From Mactromeris polynyma (lineage: Eukaryota > Mollusca > Bivalvia > Venerida > Mactridae): 64,000 nucleotides of DNA. The stretch is from contig JASFXZ010000009.1 of assembly GCA_032209605.1 (NCBI GenBank), forward strand, positions 22,369,553 to 22,433,552, given 5' to 3'. The notes beneath the pieces are model-generated. The model had not been told where the DNA came from and did not search any database. It saw nothing but the letters and a program-made list of their open reading frames with translations. Shown here piece after piece: positions 25,097 to 35,100 of this stretch. The stretch's first letter is position 1. Every line of letters begins with the position of its first letter. The translations under genes and the position numbers were made by a program.

Positions 25097-25495
25097 TTGT
25101 CTACAGTTGGGAAGAGAATTTACAGTGTCTGTCTTTGTGAACAATGTACAAATATTGAACTTCAGCTGAAAGGACTGAACAAAAAGCTAGACCATAAAGA
25201 TAGTATCAAGAACAAATACGTTGCAAATGAAATGACCTTATGTGAGTACGAAAAGGGAAGTCATGCGAAGCTGCAATGTGTCAAAAGAGAATGTGTGTTG
25301 TGTGGAATCAAAACAATCAGAGAGAAACTTCAAGATTTAAGAGATTCAGATGAGGAGGCTGTTTGGTATCAGTGGGAGACAAAACAGATAACATATTCGA
25401 AAACAAAATCAGAGCATTCTAGAAAGATGTTAGTGCAAGTTGAAACTTACCAAAAGCTTATTGACAGTCTTGTTAAAAGTTTGGAAACCTTTTAA
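25097..25495 (+). CDS. Partial Cys-containing protein of unknown family
   Basis: An open frame of 132 codons, probably an internal or terminal piece of a larger protein. It has CLCEQCTNIELQLKGLN (residues 12-28), a second Cys/His stretch TLCEYEKGSHAKLQCVKRECVLCG (47-70), and a C-terminal helical part with WYQWE (91-95) and paired hydrophobic heptads. The pairing of CxxC with a later H...C....CxxC suggests a zinc-binding unit. Very similar layouts (CLCxxCxN...LK.LN, then C.....CxxCG, then WxxWE) recur in uncharacterised, multicopy proteins of molluscs and cnidarians (recollection, untested), which suggests a mobile or expanded family. I do not know the function. The annotated start is merely the first ATG; a transposon origin is as likely as a host gene. 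Confidence 0.4.
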   Translation: MSTVGKRIYSVCLCEQCTNIELQLKGLNKKLDHKDSIKNKYVANEMTLCEYEKGSHAKLQCVKRECVLCGIKTIREKLQDLRDSDEEAVWYQWETKQITYSKTKSEHSRKMLVQVETYQKLIDSLVKSLETF

Positions 25496-25689
25496 ATGCT
25501 CCTGTTCGTAGCACATTGGCAGTACCAGCAGTTTTTGTGGGTATCCTGTCCCCTGGACCCCCTAAATTTATTGCGTACACATTCAACCAGCTCTAGCTAC
25601 GACACTGTCTATTATACAAAGTTCATAAAATGTATAACAGTTGTAACTTAAATCAGTTGTTAGATAGACTAAGAAATATATTTATTAAA

Positions 25690-25930
25690 AAAGGGTATAA
25701 GAGAGAACAAGTCACAAATATAAGACGATGCCTGTCCACACAGACCACCCGGAAAATAAAACAGTCCATAACACATCAGGCATTTGAGGAGGTGCAAGGG
25801 TACATACGCAAGGGAACAGAGGCGCAAAGAATGGCATGGCCGACAATGAAAGACAACTAAGGAGAATTAATGAGGACAATCAGAAGGGGGATTTAATGGA
25901 TGGGATACATCACAGGACAAGTGGATTTCG
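25690..25930 (+). repeat. Dispersed repeat, fragment 2 (AGGCACAAGGAATGGCC family)
   Basis: CAGACCACCCGGAAAATAAA, GGGAACAGAGGCGCAAAGAA, ACAACTAAGGAGAATTAATG and TTTAATGGATGGGATACATC match the same blocks in order at 30,040-30,345. It is followed directly by a copy of another dispersed repeat. Confidence 0.7.
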
Positions 25931-26100
25931 GTAAGGTAACGTACCCTTTATCGAAAGGTTAACCAATCCGCGTCAAGGTTACAAACGTTGTTCGGTTGAA
26001 GAGCAATTGTCTTGGTGGTTAACGTAATATTTGATTGGTTTACACAACACTGTTATGCAAATAGCAAAACCATGTTAGTACGGCTGCGCCAAAAAATAAC
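25931..26100 (-). repeat. Dispersed repeat (TTTGCATATCAGTGTTGT family), reverse copy
   Basis: Reverse complement of part of the repeats at 45,638-45,930 and 46,360-46,665. Shared blocks include AAGGTTACAAACGTT, GGTTAACGTAA, GATTGGTTTACACAACACTG and CCATGTTAGTACGGCTGC. Confidence 0.7.
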
Positions 26101-26679
26101 CATACAGCGACTTACAGCCTTGGAACACAACTTATCCTCTATGTGGGAACACGATTTGGGAACGATACCAGTAATTAACCGACTGTTGCAAATTACTGTT
26201 TCATTTACACCGTCTACAGTCAATATTTAAAAAAATCCAAATAGATAAATATTTCGAATTTTGGAAAGTCTGCACAATAGGTTACGTTTTATGTAAATAG
26301 ATATTGAAAACTCTATAAGATTACTGAATCCTATTTCTGTGCTATTGTACACAATATTTGATGTCCCTAAAAATTATTATTCAATTTCATTAGTTAGCAT
26401 CTGGTTGTTTCAAATGTTTTCAGGGGTTATCTCGACTTTTCCCGAGGCGGGAAATTGTAAACCTGATTCTTGCACCAATGTTGAAGTCCCAGGTTCTGAT
26501 TTTGATATTGTAAATGAAGATGACAATGTAATTGTTGCTGATGACGACGACGATGAAGATGACTTTCCTGGAGGCGTGTTGAGAGTATATTGCAGAAGTG
26601 AAATCCATGCGGACTAAAGTGGTACGGTTTTAGTATGTTTCGTAATTATCTGTAAGAAGTGTATCGTTTTACTCAATGG

Positions 26680-26822
26680 TGGTACTGTAGACAATATGGT
26701 GTCGACCGCACATGGAGGTTGTGGATTCGAGCCCCACAAAGGTCACATCCATACCACCTCATGAGACACCAGTATTGGTTTTCCTAGAAGTGGACTTGAG
26801 TGTGATGTAAATACACTAAATG
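26680..26822 (+). mobile_element. tRNA-derived SINE-like sequence
   Basis: GTGGATTCGAGCCCCAC near 26,727 fits a pol III B-box in a tRNA-like stem, and an A-box-like GGTGGTACTGTAG lies about 45 bases upstream. The 3' part (TGAGACACCAGTATTGG, then GACTTGAGTGTGATGTAAATAC) resembles conserved tails of molluscan SINEs. No tRNA cloverleaf forms fully. A related unit may be at 44,430-44,640. Confidence 0.4.
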
Positions 26823-26836
26823 TTTTCGTCACAATC

Positions 26837-27535
26837 GAGTTTAACTAAATCGACATACATTGTTTGCTTGTATACGACCGTTTATCTATTCACTTTATCT
26901 GAGGCAATTGTGCTTAAGCATGGAAAACATAAACTAGAACGATATGGTGGGCACGTAAGGATTACCGACGATCTAGCGCGTTCTATTATAAGGCGTATGT
27001 GGTTTGTTAAGAGACGAGGCACTTAGAATGTGAAAAGGCTACCTATGGACTTTGAGGAAATTCAAGCGGAGTACGTAAATAAGGTTTCAAATGTTGTGAC
27101 TAAGCATAGTGTTCCGACAATCTTGCCATTAACTGGAACCAGACTGACTGCGAAATTGTTCACAGGGGTGAATGGACTATGGAGTTTAACTAAATCGACA
27201 TGCATACATATTTCGCTTGTATACGACCGTTTATCTATTCACTTTGTCTGAGGCAATTGTGCTTAAGCATGGTAAACATAAACTTGAACGATATGGTGGG
27301 CACATAAGGATTACCGACGATCTAGCGCGTTCTATTCTAAGGCGTATGTGGTTTGTTAAAAGACGTGGCACGAAGGATGTGAAAAGGCTACCTATGGACT
27401 TTGGGGGAAATTCAAGCGGAGTACGTAAATAAGGTTTCAAATGTTGTGACTAAGCATAGTGTTCCGACAATCTTGTCTGGGACCAGACTGACTGCGAAAT
27501 TGTTCCCAGGGGTGAGTGGACTATGGAGGAGAGAG
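26837..27535 (+). repeat. 345-base tandem duplication inside a decayed transposase
   Basis: GAGTTTAACTAAATCGACAT recurs at 26,837 and 27,182, and the following 345 bases match closely, including the block encoding HGKHKLERYGGH and FVKRRGT. The first unit has a TAG in place of a lysine codon after RRGT, and the second has a G-insertion frameshift near 27,403. The duplication lies wholly within transposase sequence and so arose after its insertion. Confidence 0.85.
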
Positions 27536-28080
27536 GTTCCAAACAAGCACCACTCAGTGGGTTGGATGATAAGCGACACTACTTGCGGCCACAAAGAGTG
27601 GTTCACTGCTTCCTCCACATGTTATCTACGCTGGAAAAACAGACCGTTGCTTGCCCAAGCGTGTAGACTTTCCCGAAGACTGGGACGTAACTTGCACTGA
27701 CTCGCATTGTATGTTGAGGTATGTGGAGAAAGTGATTATAACACACGTGAACAGTGTACGTGACTCTTCCGCGTTCGCAGTGCAATCAAACGGCTGTTTG
27801 TATCTTCGATGCGTCCAAGGCGCATCGATCAAGCGATCTTATGAAACTGTTGAAGGATAGCAACATAACACCACTCTTTGTCGCTGCTGCATGCACAGAC
27901 AAACTTCAGCCCTGTTAACAAAGAGTACAAGGGCATTCTCAAATCAAAATTTCACGACTGGTGCTAGAACGATTAAATTCTGACGCAGAAATTGAAAGTG
28001 CATGTGTGGACACAAGAACGTCAGTTTTGAAACCAGTCCATGCCAAGTGGCTAATTGCAACTCACGCCTGAACATGGGTA
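26850..28080 (+). pseudogene. Decayed DDE-superfamily (CENP-B/pogo-like) transposase
   Basis: Fragments in changing frames follow the order of CENP-B/Tigger-type DDE endonucleases. The order is an HTH-like IRRMWFVKRRGT segment; LPMDFEEIQAEYVNKV (about 27,040 and 27,390); a degraded strand around TILPLTGTRLTAKLFPGV where the family has its first catalytic Asp in an NWDQT-type motif, here lost; KTDRCLPKRVDFPEDWDVTCTDSH near 27,640-27,700; YVEKVIITHVNSVR near 27,720; LLKDSNITPLFVAAACTDKLQP near 27,847-27,912; and VNKEYKGILKSKFHDW near 27,918-27,963. Several stops and frameshifts are present. Terminal repeats were not found. The N-terminal third of the conserved part is duplicated in tandem (345 bases). 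Confidence 0.75.
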
Positions 28081-28149
28081 TGCCGTGCAACATCTCTTGA
28101 ACACCACTGCTTTTATGGATTGGCTTTTGCTTTACATGGATTCAATTAT

Positions 28150-28830
28150 TTACTGCAGGAACAATTGTGATGTTTTGTTTTATTCTACTGTTCAGGAATT
28201 TATATGAAACATGGAGCGGCCCTGTCTGGAGTAAAGGTCCTTCGTTAAATCGGTGTTTAAGCCCAAACCTGTTTTGTGTAATTTGTGCCCACCTAGTCCC
28301 TTGAAGAGGCATTTGCCACAACCCATCTATCCTTTGGCCAAGCATTTTATACCTGACCATGTATGTAAAGAGAACTGTCCACCTGCCCAGATTCCCACCC
28401 AGAGTTGTTCCTCCACCAGTGTTGCCTGATTCCCCAGTCTTAACCAAGGAGTTACAGGACCTTTTTGCCAATAATAGCCCATCTCCATCTTACAGTCCCT
28501 TATCCTTCTTATTTCCAGACATAGAACCTTCCGACAGTATTCCTCCATGTATTTCCATTCCAGAGAGTGATAGCCCAAAGATTCCACCCAGTTTTCCACC
28601 CCTCATATAAACCTTCCTGAGAATAAGTTTGACCCCAGATTTTTGTTCAAAGATGCACCGTCCAAATTTTTGCATGATAGCATGTCTGTTATGGCACAGC
28701 TCCAGAATAAGGAGGCCAAGTCCATATCTGACCCAAATGTCTCTTTTGAATCACAAAACTGGACAGTAACCAGAAAGGAAACTGCAACTTTACGAGGAGG
28801 ATGAATACACTCAACAAAATTCCTAATCGG
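28150..28830 (+). other. Proline-rich open frame and adjoining coding-like sequence, unknown
   Basis: Bases 28,359-28,610 encode a Pro/Ser-rich segment (LPRFPPRVVPPPVLPDSPVL...), and about 28,620-28,800 in a shifted frame reads KFDPRFLFKDAPSKFL...SVMAQLQNKEAKS.... The composition looks protein-like, but no family is recognised, and the frame shift between the parts suggests a decayed gene or transposon ORF. Confidence 0.25.
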
Positions 28831-29087
28831 TCAGTTTATATTGTATTATTATCTTTCTAATAATGCATGTATTCACACAAAATTTCACATACCGATATTT
28901 GAACAGGTAATGCAGTGAATTATTGATTTTTTTAGCCGCCTCGCTATGAAATTAATCGTATTGGGCGTATTGACGTTTATAGCACGTTTTGCACGTGCGG
29001 CGCATGGACACATATTTGCACGTGTTCGTGTACACTTTTGTCATTGCTGATGAAAATCCTTTTTGAAAAACACAGAACACGGTGAGA

Positions 29088-29330
29088 ATGACTGTAGAAG
29101 AACGCGCCCGAGCCGTCGGAATGATACAGGCCGGAACTCATTTACGACAGGTGGGTTTTATTTTTTGAAATTTCATAAGAATATTGACATTATTTGTTTG
29201 TAGCCATTATATTGGTGGTTATTTCCGTTTTCAACTTATTTCAGGTGGCAAGAACCTTCAATCTGCGGCTACAAACAAATAATTTCAATATTGTTATGAA
29301 AGTTCAACAACTGATAGATCTATATGCCCC
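29088..29330 (+). pseudogene. Tc1-like transposase N-terminal fragment with fold-back insertion
   Basis: MTVEERARAVGMIQAGT is followed after an interruption by VARTFNL, the helix-turn-helix start of a Tc1-like transposase, similar to 35,014 onward. The interruption (29,151-29,253) is bounded by CAGGTGG on both sides, and 29,166-29,206 is nearly the reverse complement of 29,265-29,307. The rest of the transposase is absent. An intron with GT-AG ends (GTGGGT...TTTCAG) is an alternative reading of the interruption. Confidence 0.55.
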
Positions 29331-29490
29331 AATGATAAGTACGTAATGCGTAGAGAAATAAGACTGACACTCGGACTTGGGCTTACGTATGTTAAGTGAT
29401 CTTATACATAGTTCTCACATTTACACTATTTACATGTACCTCCCTTGTTCTGAATTGTCGGCCATTTTGATAGGCAGTTTTGTTTAAAAA
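29318..29490 (+). repeat. Dispersed repeat, copy 1 (CCCTTGTTCTGAA...CCATTTTGATAGGC)
   Basis: About 150 bases from TATGCCCCAA to CCATTTTGATAGGC are nearly identical to 30,848-31,005. The last 70 bases recur in reverse at 31,193-31,260 and directly at 45,245-45,310. Confidence 0.75.
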
Positions 29491-30039
29491 ATTATACTAC
29501 ATGTATTAAGTATTCCAAATTTCGGGGACGAAATTGAAAGAATGGGGAGGGTAATGTAATGCTTGGCATTACCGTGCTAGCTATATCTAAGTTATGTATC
29601 CATATATAGAGTACCATAGATTCTACATCTGAACAGATATTTATCATAATCATTATTGGTAAATATTTTTTATTATTGTAAATTGTTTTATCTAGATTTA
29701 GATCTATTTTTATTTGTAAATCCGACTTATCCCTTTGCCATGAGAACGACCGGCATCACCCTCCAGGCTTATCAGAATTACACATGAATATTTGGTGTGC
29801 TTTTTTTTTTGTCTGATTCAATCTGGTTGAAACGTTACGCCGCCTTGCGTATTAATTACTGTAGTTAGTTTATTGGCCAGGTAGATAGTATGTCAGAACA
29901 CATTGTTCCTGTCCATAGTCACGCTACCGCATATATCCATTGGGATATTTATCCACACAGCGGAGAGAAGAAGACAGAGAGCGAGGTGTTACAATATAAT
30001 AAGACAATACAGGGAAGGACAAGGTAAGGTACGTGGTAG
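29491..30039. other. Unassigned AT-rich sequence
   Basis: No gene or repeat with clear ends is visible. Confidence 0.5.
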
Positions 30040-30345
30040 AAGAGAGAGAATAAGTTGCTACAGGGAACGCCACATACAATGACAGTGCCTCTTCACACAG
30101 TTCGACCTCCGGGATAACAACAAAATCCCTAAAATATAAAGCACTTGAGAAGGCGCAATGGCACGGACATATATGTCCGTGGCAATGTTAAATACGTAAG
30201 GGAAACAGGGGCGCATGGAATGGCCTGACCAACGATAAGGGATAACTAAGGAGAATCAAAGTGGGCAAACAGGGGGAATTTAATGGATGGAATACATCAC
30301 AGGATAAGTCGAGACAGTAGGCAACAATAGGCCGAAAATGAGGAG
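30040..30345 (+). repeat. Dispersed repeat, fullest + copy (AGGCACAAGGAATGGCC family)
   Basis: Runs from CTACAGGGAACGCCACATAC through GACCTCCGGGATAACAAC, GGCGCATGGAATGGCCTGAC and GGAATTTAATGGATGG to AGGCCGAAAATGAGG. The order equals that of the reverse copy at 40,405-40,690. Confidence 0.75.
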
Positions 30346-30748
30346 AAAATAACATGAACACTATGTAAAGTTGAAGAACCGCTAAGGGGAACCCAACATA
30401 CATCTAAACATAAATAATAACCATACAGCGATTTACAGCATTGGAACTGTCAGTAACTGTCTTGCTCCCAGTAACTAAATTATTCACACCTGAACGCGAA
30501 ATTACCACAAAATATCCAATCAATAACCTATTGTGAGGTCAACCGGAAAAATGTGGTTGATCATTAGACATAATCTTACACGTATACCGTTGATAGAGAA
30601 GGGAAATTTAAAATAAAGACAAATAAAATATGACATAATAATATATATATATTGAGAAAACGAAAACAAAATGATGACTGTACCAAATGAGTATCAGTTG
30701 TGTTATAAAACAGCATTATAGAGAGAAACGTTTCCTTCTTAATCAAAA

Positions 30749-30776
30749 TGACGTCAATTATCATTAAATGACGTCA
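30749..30776. promoter_or_regulatory. Pair of palindromic TGACGTCA (CRE-type) sites
   Basis: Two exact TGACGTCA octamers start 20 bases apart (30,749 and 30,769), about 1.35 kb before the TAF5L start codon. TGACGTCA is the consensus CREB/ATF site. Whether they act on TAF5L is unknown; they could also be remnants of the CRE-bearing MITE found in the gene, though the flanks do not match it. Confidence 0.25.
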
Positions 30777-30847
30777 TAATAAAGAAAAAGTAGCTTTGTA
30801 AAATCGCGGATATGGTTTATATGTCCATGGTGAAATCTAACTGATAG

Positions 30848-31260
30848 ATGCATATGCCCCAACGATACTTGTACGTAATGCGTAGAGAAATAAGACTGAC
30901 ACTCGGACTTGGGCTTACGTATGTTAAGTGATCTTATACATAGTTCTCACATTTACAATATTTACCTCCTTTCTTCTGCCATTTTGATAGGCAAATTTCC
31001 TTGTTGATGGGGAATATAATTTAAACGATGATAAACTAATCCAATATATAAAAAATAACTTATTCGTTATGCTCGTGTGGGCACTTGGCTTAGTAAGTTG
31101 AAGAAAAAGTGGTTGTCACATGCAAATTCTCTAGTTATTTTCTCAATTAACACATGTATATTTGGAAATTACTCCTGTAAGGGCTCGTCAGTTTTACCTA
31201 TCAAAATGGCCAACTGTTAAGAACAAGGGAGGTAAATATTGTAGATGTGGGAACTACGTA
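30848..31260. mobile_element. Inverted-repeat element related to the 29,318 repeat
   Basis: About 30,935-31,005 (TTCTCACATTTACAATATTTACCTCC...CCATTTTGATAGGC) pairs with 31,193-31,260 in reverse orientation, enclosing about 190 bases. This suggests a MITE or fold-back element of about 320 bases, with the additional left part shared with 29,318-29,490. Confidence 0.55.
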
Positions 31261-32091
31261 TTGCTCTTACGTTGTTATAGCATTACAGATTTTAATTAAA
31301 AACAAATGTGTACAGTGAATAACAATAATTCAGACGAAATTTCATTTATTTTGCTGTAATGAAAGCACAAGACTTTGGACCAGGTTGTGTTAAGATCTAT
31401 TTTAAATGTTCGTTCTCAGTTTCGGTATGATAAACATCCCATATAATTATACGTCCGTGGTCTTGTCGAACATAAAAACAAAGGTCTAAGTATAATTTAA
31501 TTAGGGGGACAACAGAGAGGAAAATGTTTAATGCATGGACAACATCACGGAACAATTCAAGAAAGTCAGTAATAACGGGTCGGAAGGGTGAAGAACATGA
31601 ATAGTATATCCAGTAAAGTACTGCACGTGTGGAAATTAGTTTTTCACCCATTTTAAGGACACAGTTCGATTACACAAAGTGAAACATGTGGAACTATATA
31701 AAAATGATAAAATATCTACTAATTATTCTTATATTTTTGAAATACCGACGCTTTCCACAAAAACTCTATATATACGTAGGCCTAAATGTTTATTTGGTAA
31801 TGTCTGGGAACGGGTTGAGGTAATCAATCAAGAATAGAGCTACATTATTATTAAGAGCGTATTAACATTGATCAATGCATCGTTTCCATAGATTTACAAT
31901 CAAAGCCTTTTTGAAAGTATGTACAACTTATTATCTGTATGTTGTATAATAAAGACTCAAATATTAGTCACAACTTTATTCAGTATGGTGTAGGTTCAGA
32001 AAGCGTAGAGAGGTTGGAAACTAATCCATGCCGTGTTCAGCCGTTCTGTGCAGAGTTATCGTTCGTTGGTAACGCGAAATTAAGAGAGACG
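31261..32091. other. TAF5L upstream region, no clear features
   Basis: No gene. No TATA box or initiator can be assigned with confidence; 31,480-31,600 has weak similarity to the AGGCACAAGG-family repeat (TTTAATGCATGGACAACATCAC). The TAF5L transcription start probably lies in the last 150 bases (inference). Confidence 0.35.
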
Positions 32092-32112
32092 ATGGTAGAT
32101 ATACTGTTATAA
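32092..32112 (+). promoter_or_regulatory. Short upstream ORF ending 3 bases before the TAF5L start
   Basis: ATG at 32,092 opens six codons and stops with TAA at 32,110-32,112; the TAF5L ATG is at 32,116. Its ATG context (GACGATGG) is better in the +4 position than that of the main start (AAACATGA). If it is in the mRNA it could lower translation of the main frame. Confidence 0.35.
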
Positions 32113-32115
32113 AAC

Positions 32116-35100
32116 ATGAAGAGGACAAAGTACGAACATTTGCATTCGACAATCAACAATTATTTAAAAAGAAGACAATATCCGGTAAATTTGAGATGGT
32201 GTTTCTTTATGTAGGCTTCTGTCATTCTTTATTTGTGATTCGCACCAAATCATTTCGTACTCAGTCAGCCAGTGTCGATTAAAAATGTAATTTGAACGGA
32301 ATATGTCTGACATATAGACCGGGTTCTCACCATGATTTGCAAGAAAGGAGTCCAATTAGCCGTTTCTACTAAATTTTAGAATTCTATGTTATTTTAAGAC
32401 AAAATAGAGAGTATCCAGCTTTTTCTCACCCTAGACGTTTCTCCCCCAAATCATTTCTCCCCTAGTCATTTCTCACCTAGGACGTTTCTCCCCCAATATA
32501 TGTAAGAAAAAGGTGCTAAAATGATTTTACAGTATTACAATTTGTTTTTAATTTACAAAATTTAAATTAAAAGTACCAGAAGTATAAATTATTTATTTAG
32601 ATTATTTATTTACTCCATTTAATTATAACCACTTGATTTTCAGTATAAGGTTATTTTGAAAACCATTGTATGTTTCAAAGAACCTTTTGTTATATTTTGT
32701 AATGTGTTGTGTAATTGTTGCACATGAAGAAGACAAAAGAAATAAAGTCTAAAGTAACAAAAATAACAACATAAGGATATTTATTTGTTTGTGTAACAAC
32801 TCCAAGTTCTATGGGGGAAAATAACACGAGGTCAGCTCAACAATTTTTAATCCCACAGTATTCAATAATATACCCAACACGCAATAACGGACTAAGAGAC
32901 TGAGTGACTCGTTACTTCATAATGACAATGCCTTCTATACTGTGTAAAGAGTCCAACTAATCCTTAAATATAACTAGATCCTAATGTAAAGATAAATCCA
33001 CATGGTCCTTTAGGTCCTAAGTTTCCTTTAACTCCAAAGTTGCTACATTTGTTTATTTATTCACTCAGTCACTCATTTTTTCACTCACTCATTCAGTCAT
33101 TTATTTATTTAACAAAGGCAATAATAATAAAGGCATATAACGGTTCAACAATCAATAATTATACAACAATGTTCAAGTTAATTTCAGCTGAGCCATCCAT
33201 ACAACATTATACATCAAGCACATATCACTGTTCAAGTTAATTTCAGCTGGGCCATACACAATTATACATCAAGCACATATAACTGTCCAAGTTAAATTCA
33301 ACTGGGCCATACAAAATTACACATGAAAGACTAAAATATCACTGTCCCAGTGCAATACTCAATTATCATTCAGCTGGGCCATACAGTCTATTACATGCTC
33401 TCAATAGATCGGCTGTGGATATTTTATGGTCTGTGTAGTCCTTCCACAATACCTCAATCTTGTCGTCCAGGTTCCTGTAAATCTTACGACCAATCAGGTC
33501 AATACCACATTCCACCAACAACTGAACGTTGAACACAGCAATGTCAGCCTCTTTCCTGAGGACTGGCACCAGTCTATAAAACGTAAGACCCCGGTTGCCT
33601 GCCCTATTATTCAGTCTGTGGTGCCAGCCCTCAGTGTCAAAATCTCAGAATATCACAAATACCGTTTTCCATCCAGGTGGACTGTATGTAACCTACCAGC
33701 TGTTACAATAAATTACAGAATACAGAATAGTTTATTTGGCTTAAGCATATACATCTTATCGCCATGAACATAATGTATACATACAATTATAAATACAATC
33801 ACATGCATGCATTCAAACAGCTAAGCAAACATATTTACAATGTAACGTCAATAAGTGTTTGTTCAAAGGCAACACTACAAAAACATTATACTCCCTACAA
33901 CAACAAAATATTACATGTATCCCAATATATCCAAACGGTTAATTCATTATATTGAATGTACATGTTGTTCAATACAAAATTGAACGTCTTCTTTCAAGTG
34001 CTTTGATGATAAAAGACCCAAGATTACTAAACTCCTTTTTGTTGTTTGAACACAGCAATTGAACAAATAGTATTTGCTCTGCCAGTCAGTCTTTGATCAA
34101 TTACTCAAAACAAATGTGTGAAAGCAGTTTGTTTAAATGCATCAGATTTCACACCATGTATTGAGTCATCAATTTTGAATTGAATAAATTAAATTGTTAA
34201 ATGTAAATAAACTATTATATTTCAATTTATAATATGTTTAATTGTAATGAAAAGTACTAATTAATACTATAAATCACATACTATTATACATATCTTTCAC
34301 AAAAATACAAGTAAAAATCAAGATTGCAACACTTTTTTCACAACTAAATTATCGTACATTAAATTACTATTGTCATATTGGGGAGAAATTAATTTGATCT
34401 TTAAACCAACTACATAATAATTAATATGAGATGTTAATCCAATAACATGATACTTTTTCTATAATTTGTAACACCCATTAGCACCTTTGTCTTTATACTT
34501 TAATATTGGGGGAGAAAGATCCTGGGTGAGAAATGACTAGGGGAGAAGCGTCTAGGGTGAGAAATTCTGTAAACCAAATAGAGCCAGCTACAACTTATAG
34601 TTGCCTAGAAAACGGAGATGTTTTCTGAGGACTTTCCTATTCTGCAGCCAAGCTGTCAATTGTAATACTAATAGGTGTTCATTGGAGTTGATTGCTATAT
34701 TTGATTTTGAGATATATACTAGCGGAAAAAAGAAACTGTGCATGTGTAAAATGTTCATATATCCTTCAATTTTATAAATTAAAGCTTGAAACTTTACACA
34801 GGTAAGTTGTGTATCCCTCTCGGTCATTTACACTGGCCAGTGCATGAGTTGCACGGGTAGTTTGCCTGTCAGGCTAACGTCTTCGTTTTCACGTTTTTTT
34901 CGTGCAGCAGTCAATTGCAAACACGTTTGTCGCCTAAACCTGTGTTAAAACATAGTGTTGTTACAGGTAAGACACAAAACCAGGATAATTTTGAAAAACG
35001 TCGTTGATACGCCATGCCAAGGTTGAATGAAACTGACAGATGCCGCGCCGTAGGCATGATTGAAGCTGGTATACGTCATACTGACGTTGCCAGACAATTT

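Larger units (their letters stand above)
32422..34564 (-). mobile_element. Decayed Mutator-like element (MULE) in TAF5L intron 1
   Basis: Terminal inverted repeats of roughly 100 bases begin TTTCTCACCCTAGACG (32,422) and end in the complement at 34,564. Each end is itself made of repeated modules (TTTCTCCCCCAA, CATTTCTCCCCTAGTC, TTTCTCACCTAGGACG); the right end lacks one module. On the minus strand, 33,366-33,646 encodes [20 protein letters not shown]...[14 protein letters not shown]...[13 protein letters not shown], which fits the C-terminal NNxxEGWHxxLN region of MULE transposases. A frameshift and loss of about a dozen residues precede it. The catalytic part is gone. No matching 9-base target duplication was found. 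Confidence 0.65.

Noticed and set aside
27603..27860. Antisense frames across the DDE transposase remnant
   Set aside because: The + strand fragments match the transposase order; the minus frames do not match anything.
28142..28675. Minus-strand frames of 61-109 codons
   Set aside because: The + strand frame has better Pro/Ser protein-like composition; neither strand gives a known family.
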